Assembly: GCF_016429155.1 (NCBI RefSeq)
Contig: NZ_JAELUC010000034.1
Location: 1-39,468, forward strand
DNA: 39,468 bases
DNA from: Pedobacter sp. ASV12
Lineage (GTDB): Bacteria; Bacteroidota; Bacteroidia; Sphingobacteriales; Sphingobacteriaceae
Reading direction: 5' to 3'
Shown: positions 24,069 through 33,917 of the stretch, in pieces
Numbering within the stretch: position 1 is the stretch's first letter
How the letters are laid out: each line of letters begins with the position of its first letter
Program-made: the position numbers and the translations under genes
The notes under the pieces: generated by a model
The model's input: only the letters and a program-made list of their open reading frames with translations
What the model was told of the DNA's origin: nothing
Database searches by the model: none

Positions 24069-24098
24069 AAGAGGGGACCGTGTCCCCTCTTTTCTTTT
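24069..24098 (+). promoter_or_regulatory. Terminator-like hairpin in the rimP leader
   Basis: AAGAGGGGAC (24069-24078) pairs perfectly with GTCCCCTCTT (24082-24091), three-base loop, and runs into TTTTCTTTT. This is a complete intrinsic-terminator shape lying between the promoter and rimP, so it would abort transcription of the operon unless read through. It may be an attenuator, perhaps responsive to NusA, which the operon encodes. Alternatively it ends the upstream lipoprotein transcript. Confidence 0.7.
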
Positions 24099-24113
24099 GC
24101 AAGAATTTAGGAT

Positions 24114-24578
24114 ATGCAGGTAGAAAACAGGGTTAGAGAACTCGTAGAAGAGAAGATTGCAGACAGGCCTGAGCTGTTTTTGGTAGAAGTGAAGATGTTG
24201 CCAAACAACAAATTGATCATCCATGTAGACGGCGATGAAGGAATAAACATTCAAGATTGTGCCGCCATCAGTCGCCATGTAGGCTTTCATTTGGAAGAAG
24301 AAAACGCCATCGAAAAAGCCTATAACTTGGAAGTTTCTTCGCCGGGAGTTGGCGAACCGCTCCAGCTCAAGCGCCAATACCACAAAAACATAGGTCGTGA
24401 GCTGGGCATTAAGCTGGCCGATGGTACCAAAAAAGAAGGCAAGCTTTTAGAAGTTGGCGAAAATGCCATCGTTATTGAAGAGAAAGTAAAAGAAAAAGGA
24501 AAAAAAGCACAACTGGTAGAAACATCGGTTGAGTTTGAAAATATAACAGAAACTAAGGTTTTAATTTCATTTAAGTAG
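24114..24578 (+). CDS. rimP: Ribosome maturation factor RimP
   Basis: RimP helps assemble the 30S subunit. The 154-residue sequence has the two-domain outline: N-terminal alpha/beta domain (VENRVRELVEEKIADRPELF, IHVDGDEGINIQDCAAISRH), the signature YNLEVSSPGVGEPLQLKRQY, and a C-terminal SH3-like barrel. Position as first gene before nusA and infB is the conserved arrangement, and nusA starts four bases after its stop. Confidence 0.95.
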   Translation: MQVENRVRELVEEKIADRPELFLVEVKMLPNNKLIIHVDGDEGINIQDCAAISRHVGFHLEEENAIEKAYNLEVSSPGVGEPLQLKRQYHKNIGRELGIKLADGTKKEGKLLEVGENAIVIEEKVKEKGKKAQLVETSVEFENITETKVLISFK

Positions 24579-24582
24579 CAAA

Positions 24583-25818
24583 ATGAGCAATATTAATTTA
24601 ATCGATTCATTTCAGGAGTTCAAAGACTTCAAAAATATCGACCGCCCAACAGTAATCAGCGTACTGGAAGAGGTATTTCGCAGTATGTTGCGTAAAAAAT
24701 ATGGAACAGACGAGAACTGTGACGTAATTGTGAACCCAGATAACGGGGATTTGGAAATCTGGAGAACCAGAAGAGTAATGGAAGACGGGTTTTCTGAAGA
24801 CGACGACCTCGAGATCGAGCTTGCCGAAGTAAAACAGCTGGATCCGGATATGGAAGTTGGCGACGACTACATCGAGCAGATTACTTTGGAGAGCTTTGGC
24901 CGCCGAGCCATTTTGGCCGCGCGCCAAACTTTGGTATCGAAAGTTTTGGAACTAGAGAAAGACGAAATCTTCAAAAAATATAAAGACAGGGTTGGCGAGA
25001 TCGTAACCGGCGAGGTTTACCAAGTTTGGAAAAAAGAAACGTTGGTATTAGACGATGAAGGCAACGAGTTATTGATGCCTAAAACCGAGCAAATTCCGGC
25101 CGACTATTTCAAAAAGGGAGATGCCGTACGTGCGGTAATTTCTAAAGTAGACATGGTTAATGCAACGCCAAAAATCATCATCTCTAGGATTGCGCCAGAG
25201 TTCTTGCAACGTTTGTTCGAAATCGAGGTTCCAGAGATTTTCGATGGTTTGATCACCATTAAAAAGATTGTCCGCGAACCAGGAGAGCGTGCCAAGGTTG
25301 CCGTAGAATCGTACGACGACAGGATTGACCCGGTAGGTGCCTGCGTAGGGATGAAAGGTTCTCGTATCCACGGTATCGTGAGAGAGCTTAAAAACGAAAA
25401 TATCGACGTTATCAACTTCACCAACAACATTTCGTTGTACATCCAACGTGCGTTGAGCCCTGCAAAAATTACTTCTATCAAGTTAGACGATGCCACTAAA
25501 CATGCTTCGGTTTACTTGAAGCCAGATCAGGTTTCGTTGGCTATCGGCCGTGGCGGACACAACATTAAATTGGCTGGTAAATTAACCGGCTATGAAATCG
25601 ATGTGTATCGTGAAGCAGGCGAGGAAGACGAGGATGTGGATATCGAAGAATTCTCGGATGAAATCGACAGCTGGATCATCGACGAGCTGAAAGCAATCGG
25701 CCTAGATACGGCCAAGAGCGTACTGGCCTTGTCTGTTGACGAGCTGGTGAAGCGTACCGATTTGGAAGAAGAAACAATTAAAGAAGTGATTGCCATTTTG
25801 CAATCGGAATTTGAATAA
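24583..25818 (+). CDS. nusA: Transcription termination/antitermination factor NusA
   Basis: NusA binds RNA polymerase and nascent RNA, affecting pausing, termination and antitermination. The 411 residues have the N-terminal polymerase-binding domain, an S1 domain (about 135-200, VGEIVTGEVYQVWKKETLVL), KH1 (VGACVGMKGSRIHGIVRELK) and KH2 (SLAIGRGGHNIKLAGKLTGY), then an acidic linker and one short helical tail (about 360-411). It lacks the duplicated acidic repeats of E. coli NusA. Confidence 0.97.
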   Translation: MSNINLIDSFQEFKDFKNIDRPTVISVLEEVFRSMLRKKYGTDENCDVIVNPDNGDLEIWRTRRVMEDGFSEDDDLEIELAEVKQLDPDMEVGDDYIEQITLESFGRRAILAARQTLVSKVLELEKDEIFKKYKDRVGEIVTGEVYQVWKKETLVLDDEGNELLMPKTEQIPADYFKKGDAVRAVISKVDMVNATPKIIISRIAPEFLQRLFEIEVPEIFDGLITIKKIVREPGERAKVAVESYDDRIDPVGACVGMKGSRIHGIVRELKNENIDVINFTNNISLYIQRALSPAKITSIKLDDATKHASVYLKPDQVSLAIGRGGHNIKLAGKLTGYEIDVYREAGEEDEDVDIEEFSDEIDSWIIDELKAIGLDTAKSVLALSVDELVKRTDLEEETIKEVIAILQSEFE

Positions 25819-25828
25819 CGCTTATGGC

Positions 25829-25859
25829 TTGAATAAGACAAGAATAAACGTTACTTTTG
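25829..25859 (+). promoter_or_regulatory. Internal promoter for infB
   Basis: TTG (25829-25831), 20 bases, TACTTTTG (25852-25859) in the 72-base gap between nusA and infB. Both elements and spacing match the operon's first promoter. Start near 25866, leader about 25 bases. Confidence 0.7.
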
Positions 25860-25890
25860 TATATAAACAGTAAAAAAAATAGGATAATAA

Positions 25891-28812
25891 ATGTCAGACG
25901 ATAAACCCATAATTTTATTTAAAGCAGCTAAGGAACTTAACATCGGAATTGCTACAGCCGTAGATTTTCTGGGTAAGAAGGGCTTTGCTGTGGAAAATAA
26001 GCCCACTACGAAACTTTCAAAAGATATGTATGATACCTTGTTGAAAGAGTTTCAGGGGGACAAAATCGTGAAAGAAGAAGCCAATCAGATAGTTATAGGT
26101 AAAATTCGTCGTGATGAACCCGAAGCAGCTGAGAGAGCTCCTGAGACGCCTAGAAAAAAACAAGATTTTGAAAACGAAGGTGTTTTAATCAAAAACCTTC
26201 ATTCCTATACGCCTCCTGCAGAAAAACCTGTAGCAGAGAAGCCTGTTGAGGCTCCCAAAGAAGAACCAGCTCCGAAAGCAGAGCCTGTTGAAGAAGGCGC
26301 ATTGCCAGGCGTTAAGATCGTAGGTAAAATAGACCTGAACGACCTTAACCCTAAAAACCGTGCACCTAAGGCCGCAGAGCCTGCTCCTGTAGTTGAAGAG
26401 AAAAAAGAAGCTCCAGTTGAGGCGCCTAAAGCCGAAGCACCGGTAACGCCAGCGCCAGTTCAGGAAGAAAAACCAGTAGAGGCTCCAAAAGCAGCGCCGA
26501 AAGTTGAGGTACAGCCTCCGGTTCAGCCGGCAGCTAAGCCAGTTGCACCAGAAGACGAAGTTATCAAAGCACGCTCGGTTAAATTGTCGGGGCCAAATAT
26601 TATTGGCAAAATCGAATTGCCGGTAACACCTGACCGCAGAAACCAGCCTGTAGCCTCATCTGCTGATAGCGAAGCGGCTAAACGCAAGCGCAAACGCAAG
26701 AAAACCGTTGGCGGTAATCCAAATGCTCCTGGTCAGCCAGGAGGCCAGCCAGGCCAAGGACAACCGGGACAACCCCGCAATCCGAATGCGCCAGGTGGCA
26801 ACAGGCCAGACTTTAGGAACAATTCTAACCACCAAGGCAACCGCTCTAATTTTAGAGGCAACAAGCCAGGAGGTCCGGTAACCCCTAAAGAAGAGCCAAC
26901 AGAAAAAGAAATACAAGACCAGATTAAGGCAACCTTAGCCCGTTTGAGTGGCGCCGGTAAGTCGGGTAAATTTGCCCAACGTGCCAAATTACGTCGTCAG
27001 AAACGCGATGATGTAGCTTTGAATGCCGAAGAATTGGCAGCAGAAGAACAGTTGCAATCGAGGGTGTTAAAGGTTACCGAGTTTGTTACGGCAAACGAGT
27101 TGGCCAATATGATGGATGTACCGGTTACCAAAATTATTGGTACTTGTATGAGCTTGGGCATGTTCGTGTCGATCAATCAGCGTTTAGACGCGGAGACCCT
27201 GACCATTGTGGCCGATGAATTTGGCTACGAAATCCAGTTTGTAAAACCAGACGAAGAAGAGGATCGGGTAATTGAAGAAGAAGATGCACCAGAAGATTTA
27301 GTGTCGCGCGTACCAGTAGTAACCATTATGGGCCACGTTGACCACGGTAAAACTTCCTTGCTCGATTATATCCGTAAGGCAAATGTGGTAGCTGGCGAGG
27401 CTGGTGGTATTACGCAGCACATTGGTGCCTACAAAGTAACCACTAACTCGGGCAAACAAGTAACTTTCTTAGATACACCGGGTCACGAAGCGTTTACCGC
27501 CATGCGTGCCCGTGGTGCCAAAGTAGCCGATATTGCCATTATTGTAATCGCGGCGGATGATGCGGTGATGCCTCAAACCAAAGAGGCCATTAACCATGCC
27601 CAGGCCGCAGGCGTACCTTTGGTATTTGCCTTCACCAAAATTGATAAGCCAGGTGCCAACACCGACCGAATCAAGGAGCAGCTTTCTACCATGAACATCT
27701 TGGTTGAAGAGTGGGGCGGTAAATTCCAATCGCAGGAAATTTCAAGCAAAAGCGGCTTAAACGTCGATTTGCTGTTAGATAAAGTGTTGCTAGAAGCCGA
27801 GTTGCTAGAGTTGAAAGCCAATCCTAACAAACGCGCTACTGGTACCGTAATCGAGGCTACTTTAGACAAAGGCCGTGGTATTGTAACTACCGTTTTGGTA
27901 CAAGGCGGTACCCTCAAAGTGGGAGATCCGATCTTGGCTGGTAGCTATAGCGGTAAGGTAAAAGCCTTGTTTAACGAGCGGGGCCAAAAAGTAGCCGAAG
28001 CGGGCCCATCAGTACCGGTACAGGTATTGGGTATGCAAGGCGCACCAACAGCCGGCGATCGTTTCAACGCGTTGGAAAGCGAAGTTGAAGCCAGGGAAAT
28101 TGCCAACAAACGTTTACAATTGATGCGTGAGCAAGGCTTGCGTACGCAAAAACATATCACTTTAGATGAGATCGGTCGTCGTTTGGCTATCGGTAACTTT
28201 AAAGAACTGAACTTGATCGTTAAAGGCGACGTGGATGGTTCGATTGAGGCTTTGGCAGATTCGTTATTGAAACTTTCTACCGAAGAAATCCAGATCAACA
28301 TCATCAGCAAAGCGGTGGGTCAGATTTCAGAATCAGACGTATTGCTGGCTTCGGCTTCAGATGCGATCATCGTTGGTTTCCAGGTACGTCCTTCGCCAGG
28401 CGCACGTAAGTTGGCCGAGCAAGAGCAGATCGATATCCGCTTGTACTCGATCATCTACGATGCCATCAACGAAATCAAAGCGGCGATGGAGGGTATGTTG
28501 GCCCCAGAATTCGAAGAGAAGATTGTGGCCAATGTGGAAATCAGAGAAACCTTCAAAATCACCAAAGTGGGCACCATTGCCGGCTGTATGGTGTTGGACG
28601 GCAAGATTTCGAGAAACAGCAAAATCCGCGTGGTTCGCGATGGTGTAGTTATCTATACCGGAGAGCTGGCTTCGCTAAAACGTTTCAAAGACGATGTGAA
28701 AGAAGTATCTAAAGGTTACGAGTGCGGTCTGAATATCCAAAACTTCAACAACATTGAAGTGGGCGATATCGTTGAAGCCTACGAACAAGTAGAAGTAAAA
28801 CGCAAACTGTAA
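25891..28812 (+). CDS. infB: Translation initiation factor IF-2
   Basis: IF-2 is the GTPase that brings initiator tRNA to the ribosome. The 973 residues have a long N-terminal region (1-390) with Pro/Ala/Glu/Lys-rich low complexity (about 95-230) and a Gly/Pro/Gln/Asn-rich stretch (about 270-325). The GTPase domain follows, with G1 GHVDHGKTS near 481, G3 DTPGHEAF near 528 and G4 TKID near 583, then domains II-IV. The C-terminal core is highly conserved, while the linker is expected to vary between species. It has its own likely promoter as well as being third in the rimP operon. Confidence 0.98.
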   Translation: MSDDKPIILFKAAKELNIGIATAVDFLGKKGFAVENKPTTKLSKDMYDTLLKEFQGDKIVKEEANQIVIGKIRRDEPEAAERAPETPRKKQDFENEGVLIKNLHSYTPPAEKPVAEKPVEAPKEEPAPKAEPVEEGALPGVKIVGKIDLNDLNPKNRAPKAAEPAPVVEEKKEAPVEAPKAEAPVTPAPVQEEKPVEAPKAAPKVEVQPPVQPAAKPVAPEDEVIKARSVKLSGPNIIGKIELPVTPDRRNQPVASSADSEAAKRKRKRKKTVGGNPNAPGQPGGQPGQGQPGQPRNPNAPGGNRPDFRNNSNHQGNRSNFRGNKPGGPVTPKEEPTEKEIQDQIKATLARLSGAGKSGKFAQRAKLRRQKRDDVALNAEELAAEEQLQSRVLKVTEFVTANELANMMDVPVTKIIGTCMSLGMFVSINQRLDAETLTIVADEFGYEIQFVKPDEEEDRVIEEEDAPEDLVSRVPVVTIMGHVDHGKTSLLDYIRKANVVAGEAGGITQHIGAYKVTTNSGKQVTFLDTPGHEAFTAMRARGAKVADIAIIVIAADDAVMPQTKEAINHAQAAGVPLVFAFTKIDKPGANTDRIKEQLSTMNILVEEWGGKFQSQEISSKSGLNVDLLLDKVLLEAELLELKANPNKRATGTVIEATLDKGRGIVTTVLVQGGTLKVGDPILAGSYSGKVKALFNERGQKVAEAGPSVPVQVLGMQGAPTAGDRFNALESEVEAREIANKRLQLMREQGLRTQKHITLDEIGRRLAIGNFKELNLIVKGDVDGSIEALADSLLKLSTEEIQINIISKAVGQISESDVLLASASDAIIVGFQVRPSPGARKLAEQEQIDIRLYSIIYDAINEIKAAMEGMLAPEFEEKIVANVEIRETFKITKVGTIAGCMVLDGKISRNSKIRVVRDGVVIYTGELASLKRFKDDVKEVSKGYECGLNIQNFNNIEVGDIVEAYEQVEVKRKL

Positions 28813-28834
28813 CAATTCTACAGATTTAATAAAT

Positions 28835-28862
28835 AAAGGAGCGATTTTTGTCGCTCCTTTTT
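28835..28862 (+). terminator. Terminator of the rimP-nusA-infB operon
   Basis: AAAGGAGCGA (28835-28844) pairs perfectly with TCGCTCCTTT (28851-28860), six-base loop, then more T. It lies 22 bases past the infB stop. Confidence 0.93.
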
Positions 28863-28890
28863 AATTTAAGTCCATCATCTAAATTAGTTA

Positions 28891-29964
28891 ATGTCAGACA
28901 ACCTTATTTCGCAGCCTGCCAAGAAGAATTTTGATTTTATAGATTCCATTCGTTGCCTCTCTATGATGTGCATTGTATTTGAGCATGCCACCCACGTAGG
29001 GATTTATATTTTTCCGAGTGTTGATACCCAAAATATCGTATATATGTGTCTGGTACAGCTGGCCAAACTGGGCACCATTTCCTTTTTCATCCTGGCCGGT
29101 TTTCTGATCGGAAGCAATTTTACCAAGTACACGCCGCTCGAGTATTTTAAGCGCAGGCTTTCCAACACCTTTATCCCCTGGATCATCTGGTCGCTGGTAT
29201 TTGTGTTTGCCATGACTTATAAATTCTACTTTATCAGGCACAATGATCCTGGCTTTGATTTGGGCCAAACCATTTCCGAATCTTTCATTACGGTATATTT
29301 TTATTCCAACTACTGGTTTATCATTAATTTTCTGATCTGCATCGGTGTGCTCTTGCTGTTTAGAAAGCACCTTTATTCGCTCTGGCTTGGCGCTATCCTG
29401 CTGCTGTTTACTTTAATTTATAGCGTTAATATCTATTTCAGCTGGTTTCCGCCCATGCATACCATGGCCATTTTTGGCTTTGTGTTTTTCTTGTGGCTGG
29501 GTGCGCAGCTCAATCAGCATTGGACGGCAGTTGCCAACTGGATCAACAGCATTCCAAACTGGATATGGGCCATTCTTTTTGTGCTCACATTTGCCCTGTC
29601 TGTTTATGAAACGATTAACCTTTATCAGCAGCACAATATAGACCCTTACAATACCCTGCGCTTTAGCAATATCCTTTATTCGCTGGTATGCATATTGATT
29701 TTGTTAAAAATCAGGGATTTTGGCTTTACCAAATACTTTAAGCCCAGAGAAACCACTTTCGGTATCTACCTGATCCACTACATCATTGTGTTTAATGTGC
29801 TGCCCGAAATCCTAAGGCCTTTCCACTTCCCCGAGCCTAAAGACATGTCTATATTTTTGATGGTTGCGCTATCGCTGCTAAGATTTATTATAGTATATTC
29901 GCTTACTTTTGGCCTGGTTGCTCTCCTTAACAAAACAAAACTGAAGTGGACTATTGGGCGTTAG
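28891..29964 (+). CDS. Membrane acyltransferase (acyltransferase 3 family)
   Basis: The 357-residue protein has about ten transmembrane helices and the acyltransferase-3 start FDFIDSIRCLSMMCIVFEHA, containing the conserved His of this family (residue 33). SFFILAGFLIGSNF is the usual second motif. Members transfer acetyl or other acyl groups to extracytoplasmic sugars or lipids, so it probably O-acylates a surface glycan. It lies 12 bases before the FkbM methyltransferase and opens the glycan cluster. Confidence 0.9.
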   Translation: MSDNLISQPAKKNFDFIDSIRCLSMMCIVFEHATHVGIYIFPSVDTQNIVYMCLVQLAKLGTISFFILAGFLIGSNFTKYTPLEYFKRRLSNTFIPWIIWSLVFVFAMTYKFYFIRHNDPGFDLGQTISESFITVYFYSNYWFIINFLICIGVLLLFRKHLYSLWLGAILLLFTLIYSVNIYFSWFPPMHTMAIFGFVFFLWLGAQLNQHWTAVANWINSIPNWIWAILFVLTFALSVYETINLYQQHNIDPYNTLRFSNILYSLVCILILLKIRDFGFTKYFKPRETTFGIYLIHYIIVFNVLPEILRPFHFPEPKDMSIFLMVALSLLRFIIVYSLTFGLVALLNKTKLKWTIGR

Positions 29965-29976
29965 TTAATCTATACT

Positions 29977-30843
29977 ATGGGCTTAAGAACAATTCTCGGA
30001 CTAAAAAAAGCTAAGAAACACGCGGCAGAAAAAATGGTTAAGGTAGGTAATTACAGCCTGCTGGCCGATCATGAGCACCGTATCCAACTGCACCTGGAGC
30101 AGTTCAAATATTACTCGAGAAATTTTTCGCGCATCGCTAAATACATCGAAAGCAAGTACCCAAGCTACCAGATTATAGATGTGGGCGCCAATATTGGCGA
30201 TACCGTAGCCCTGCTGCGTACGGAAAACGTACAGCAGTTTGTGCACCTGATAGAAGGAGATCCGGTTTTTGTGGCCTTTCTAGAAAAAAACCTCCCCTTG
30301 TTTACCAATGTAAAAGCCTATGAAACATTTTTGGGCGAGGAGAGCATGGAGCAAACCATCGAGGTAGACAATACCAAGGGTACGGCCAAATTGAACGTAG
30401 GTTCAGGCACCCAGAAAATGGCTATCGTTAAACTCGATGATTTGGTGAAGCAGAACCAAATTGAAAACATCAAGCTGCTGAAAACGGATACCGATGGTTT
30501 TGACTTTAAAGTACTGCGAGGGTCTTTTGAAACCATTAAAAGAGACAAGCCTGTCTTGTTTTTTGAATATGATTCAGTTTTTCTGAAAGAGCAAAACGAA
30601 GACGGACTGGCCATTTTCGAAGACTTTGCCAACTTAGGCTACAAAACGGCGCTATATTACGATAATTATGGCAAGTTTGTGATATCGACCGCTATTGACA
30701 ACAGGGCGCTCATTGCACAGCTTTATGCCTACATCAACAAAAAAGAAGGTGCCTATTTATACTACGATGTTTGTCTTTTCCATCAAGATGACGAAGATTT
30801 GGCCCAAGCCTGCATCCAAAAAGAAATGGAGTTTTATAACTAG
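29977..30843 (+). CDS. FkbM family methyltransferase
   Basis: FkbM-type enzymes use S-adenosylmethionine to O-methylate sugars or other hydroxyls. The 288-residue protein has the SAM-binding motif IIDVGANIGDT (66-76), an acidic second-strand motif (HLIEGDPVF), and the family motif IKLLKTDTDGFDFKVLRGS. The first 60 residues are a basic helical lead-in. It is cotranscribed with the upstream acyltransferase, so both likely decorate the same glycan. It converges on a glycosyltransferase gene with only two bases between the stops. Confidence 0.88.
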   Translation: MGLRTILGLKKAKKHAAEKMVKVGNYSLLADHEHRIQLHLEQFKYYSRNFSRIAKYIESKYPSYQIIDVGANIGDTVALLRTENVQQFVHLIEGDPVFVAFLEKNLPLFTNVKAYETFLGEESMEQTIEVDNTKGTAKLNVGSGTQKMAIVKLDDLVKQNQIENIKLLKTDTDGFDFKVLRGSFETIKRDKPVLFFEYDSVFLKEQNEDGLAIFEDFANLGYKTALYYDNYGKFVISTAIDNRALIAQLYAYINKKEGAYLYYDVCLFHQDDEDLAQACIQKEMEFYN

Positions 30844-30845
30844 CC

Positions 30846-31946
30846 TTAGCTTTTTTTCAGCAATGCTTTATAAACCTTCACGGTATTTTCTATACAGCGC
30901 TGCATGGTAAAATGTGTAAGCCTTTCTTGTCCTTTTGCCCTTAATTCATTGGCATAAAGAGTCTCCTTGATTATTTTTTCTACCGTGGTCAATATCGTAT
31001 TTGCTTTTGTCGGGTCGAAGTAGGCAACTGCATCGCCACCAATTTCGGGCAGGCACGAAGCATGGCTGCAGGCAATGGGGCAATGGTTTCTGAAAGCCTC
31101 GAGCATGGGTAGGCCAAATCCCTCCTGCGACGATGGGTAAACAAATACCAACGCACGTTGGTAAAGCAGTTTAAGTTCTTCGTCGGTAGCATCCAGCTGT
31201 TGGCATTGCTTGCCAAGTTGCAGCTTTTCCAAAAGCTCTTTTTCCTCGGCCGTAAATGCTCCGCCCCCCGTACAAAGCAGCCTAAGGTCTTTGTTTTGAT
31301 GCAATAACGGAGCCAATGCCTTAGCCATGGGGGCAAAGTTTTTATAATGGCTCCGGCCACCTACAAAAAGTATAAATCGTTCGGGTGTACTGATGTTGGC
31401 TTGGCTGGTTGGTTCTTCATGGGGCAGACCATGGTACACCACGCTGGTTTTGTTGGCATATTGGGGGTAAATACGCAAAATCTCGTTCAGCGTGTAGTTG
31501 GAAATGGCAATAATCGCTCCGGCTGCATCCATCATCTGCTTCTTTTTCGAGATCACCTCGGCGGCATCGGCAAACATTTCCGGACTGTTTTCATAAATCA
31601 TGTCGTGCACGGTAACCACCATAGGCCTGCGGTTGTAGGCCAGCGAATAGGTATCGTAATAAGTGGCGTGAAAAATATCGTAATCGCCTTTTTTAAGCAG
31701 CGATTTGCTGTATTTTTTGTTCCAATAATAGCGCTTGTGGGTTTTTCGGAGGTACCACCTGCCCAATATCGTATTGAACGGCTGCCTTACGTTTCTGATG
31801 TAATAGTTTTTTACATAGAGCACCGCAATTTTTACGCGGAGCGATTGGTCTTTGTTCATCTCGCTGGCCAGGTTGGCAAAATACCTCGAAATGCCACCAT
31901 AGCGCTGTTCGCTGAATATCTCGTGATCGAACAAAATCTTAATCAT
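30846..31946 (-). CDS. Glycosyltransferase, GT4 family
   Basis: The 366-residue GT-B enzyme has an N-terminal lobe beginning MIKILFDHEIFSEQRYGGIS and a C-terminal nucleotide-sugar lobe with FILFVGGRSHYKNF (191-204) and the retaining-enzyme motif EGFGLPMLE (275-283, E-x7-E). The donor and acceptor cannot be read from sequence. It is alone on the minus strand between plus-strand genes, divergent from the next glycosyltransferase with 62 bases between the start codons. Confidence 0.92.
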   Translation of the reverse strand: MIKILFDHEIFSEQRYGGISRYFANLASEMNKDQSLRVKIAVLYVKNYYIRNVRQPFNTILGRWYLRKTHKRYYWNKKYSKSLLKKGDYDIFHATYYDTYSLAYNRRPMVVTVHDMIYENSPEMFADAAEVISKKKQMMDAAGAIIAISNYTLNEILRIYPQYANKTSVVYHGLPHEEPTSQANISTPERFILFVGGRSHYKNFAPMAKALAPLLHQNKDLRLLCTGGGAFTAEEKELLEKLQLGKQCQQLDATDEELKLLYQRALVFVYPSSQEGFGLPMLEAFRNHCPIACSHASCLPEIGGDAVAYFDPTKANTILTTVEKIIKETLYANELRAKGQERLTHFTMQRCIENTVKVYKALLKKS

Positions 31947-31969
31947 TCCTTTTTTTGGTTTTTATAGTC

Positions 31970-31977
31970 TATTTTTG
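31970..31977 (+). promoter_or_regulatory. -7 element for the GT2/GT4 pair
   Basis: TATTTTTG, a perfect -7 match 31 bases before the ATG at 32009, in the divergent gap. No good -33 triplet. Its position favours the 32009 start over an in-frame start at 31955. Confidence 0.45.
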
Positions 31978-32008
31978 GTGCGCGTGCCTATGGGCTAAAG
32001 ATAGAAAA

Positions 32009-32797
32009 ATGACGACAAACAAACCCAAAATATCCATTATTACCGTTAATTACAACAATGCCGATGGACTAAGGGAGACCATTAAATCGGTAATGGAGCA
32101 AAGCTACGATGCCATAGAATATATTGTGGTTGATGGTGCATCTACCGATGGGGGCGTTGAGGTTTTAGAATCCTTTAGGCCGAGCCTGGCACATGCCCTT
32201 AGCGAAAAAGATGCCGGCATTTATAACGCCATGAACAAAGGCATTAAGTTGGCCACAGGCGATTACCTGCTTTTTTTAAACAGTGGCGACAAACTGATTG
32301 GTCCCCGGATTATTGAAGAAGTGGTGGCGCAGGGCCTGCCAGCCGATTTGGTATATGGCGATTTGAAGTTCTTTGATGAGGTAAAAGCATGGACTTGGAA
32401 TCTGCCTGACAAATTGACTTTTCGTTTTTTTTATGATTCTACCTTGCCACATCCGAGTACTTTCATCAGGAGGGAATTGTTCGACACGGTAGGCCTTTAT
32501 GATGAGGAACTGAAAATAGCTTCCGATTGGAAGTTTTTTATGCTGGCCGTGGCCAGACATAACTGCAGCTATCGGCACATCGGCCTAATTGTTTCGGCTT
32601 ATAATTTTGAGGGCATTAGTTCGAAGCCCGAAAATCAGCAGGCTATTCAAGTTGAGCGGTCTAAAGTATTGGCCGAAACCTTTCCCTTGTTTATTGCCGA
32701 TTATGAGGAATTGGGGCAGTTGCAAAAGGAAATGAGAAAAATAAAGTACTTTTTGAAAATTCGAAAAGCCGTTAAAAAGATATTCAACTCCAAATAG
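32009..32797 (+). CDS. Glycosyltransferase, GT2 family
   Basis: The 262-residue GT-A enzyme starts KISIITVNYNNADGL and carries VDGASTDGG (42-50), EKDAGIYNAMNKG (67-79) and LNSGD (90-94), the pattern of colanic-acid and O-antigen type transferases. The start at 32009 is preferred because the 18 extra upstream codons do not fit the family and overlap the probable promoter. It is followed 10 bases later by a GT4 gene. Confidence 0.9.
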   Translation: MTTNKPKISIITVNYNNADGLRETIKSVMEQSYDAIEYIVVDGASTDGGVEVLESFRPSLAHALSEKDAGIYNAMNKGIKLATGDYLLFLNSGDKLIGPRIIEEVVAQGLPADLVYGDLKFFDEVKAWTWNLPDKLTFRFFYDSTLPHPSTFIRRELFDTVGLYDEELKIASDWKFFMLAVARHNCSYRHIGLIVSAYNFEGISSKPENQQAIQVERSKVLAETFPLFIADYEELGQLQKEMRKIKYFLKIRKAVKKIFNSK

Positions 32798-32807
32798 AGC
32801 TTGCCCA

Positions 32808-33917
32808 ATGAAGAAAAAAGTGCTATTGATTACACCAAGTTTAGACCGTACCGGATCGGAAATGCTGTTGTGGTACCTCATCAATAATTTGGATCCCCAT
32901 CGATTTGAGCTTTATGTGTTCTCGTTGCGCAAGGGCGAGCTCTATCGCCAGCTTCCGGAAAAGATTGGCAAAAGCGCCGCCTATAGGGTAGGCAAATGGT
33001 ATCACAAAGCTTTTAGGGGATTGCTTAAGTTGTTTGGTGCAGAACCCATCGCTTATCAGCTTAAACAGATCCAAAAACGATTCAAAGCCGATTTATGGTA
33101 TGCCAACACCATTCTTATTCCGCAGGCGCCACCGGCCGCCAAAGCCGTTGGGGTTAAAATGGCTACTCATTTCCACGAGTTTATGTATGCCTATGGCTTC
33201 ATCAAATCGGGCGCTTTTAAAGACATTGTTGAGCATTCGGATGCACTGGTTGGTTGTTCGCCTTTGGTATGCGAAAAACTGAAAGCCTTGGGCCATCCCA
33301 AAGTACTGTTGCAGAACAGTTTTATCGATGCACAAAAAATCAAGCCCGATGCGCAAAGGGTAGCCGCGCTTAGGCAACAACAAGGCTTAGCCGAAACCGA
33401 TTTCGTTTGGCTTATTTCGGGATCTATGGCCTACATGAAAGGCCTGGATATGGTATTGGCCATTGCCGAACATTTTAAGAAACAGCCAGTAAAAATAATC
33501 TGGGTGGGTGGCGATTTGCACAACGGACTGGATTATTACGTGAAAACAGTGGTGGCGAAGCAGAATTGCCAAAACCTTATTTTTACCGGAGCCATTGCCG
33601 CAGATTATTACAATTATTTTGCCTTGGCCAATGCCTATTTGTCGCTTTCGAGAGAAGAATGTTTGTCGCTGGCCATGCTCGAAGCGGCCAGTTTGGGCAA
33701 ACCGATTGTATGCTTCGATACCGGCATTGCCAAAACTTTTGTAAAAGAAGGTATGGGCTTGGTTGTGGATAGCTTTAACGTGGCCGATATGATCAAGGCA
33801 ATGGAAGCCTTTAGGCAAACCCCAAGCCATAGCGCACAGTTGCTTAAAGAGGCGGCTGCGGTTTATACGGTCGAGCAACAGCTGCCCAAATTCGAACAGC
33901 TTTTGGCCAATATTTAA
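32808..33917 (+). CDS. Glycosyltransferase, GT4 family
   Basis: The 369-residue GT-B enzyme starts KKKVLLITPSLDRTGSEMLL. It contains WLISGSMAYMKGLDMVLAIA in the second lobe and the E-x7-E motif in EECLSLAMLE near residues 283-291. It is cotranscribed with the GT2 gene upstream. Its TAA stop overlaps the stop of the convergent GT2 gene within the palindrome TTAA at 33914-33917. Confidence 0.92.
   Translation: MKKKVLLITPSLDRTGSEMLLWYLINNLDPHRFELYVFSLRKGELYRQLPEKIGKSAAYRVGKWYHKAFRGLLKLFGAEPIAYQLKQIQKRFKADLWYANTILIPQAPPAAKAVGVKMATHFHEFMYAYGFIKSGAFKDIVEHSDALVGCSPLVCEKLKALGHPKVLLQNSFIDAQKIKPDAQRVAALRQQQGLAETDFVWLISGSMAYMKGLDMVLAIAEHFKKQPVKIIWVGGDLHNGLDYYVKTVVAKQNCQNLIFTGAIAADYYNYFALANAYLSLSREECLSLAMLEAASLGKPIVCFDTGIAKTFVKEGMGLVVDSFNVADMIKAMEAFRQTPSHSAQLLKEAAAVYTVEQQLPKFEQLLANI

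Noticed and set aside
23469..24383. Minus-strand ORF of 304 codons
   Set aside because: It is antisense to the lipoprotein gene, the rimP promoter and rimP, has frame-shadow composition, and starts inside rimP.
26200..26830. Possible recent repeat insertion in the IF-2 linker
   Set aside because: Pro/Ala/Glu-rich and Gly/Pro/Gln-rich linkers are normal for IF-2 in this phylum; no exact long tandem repeat seen.
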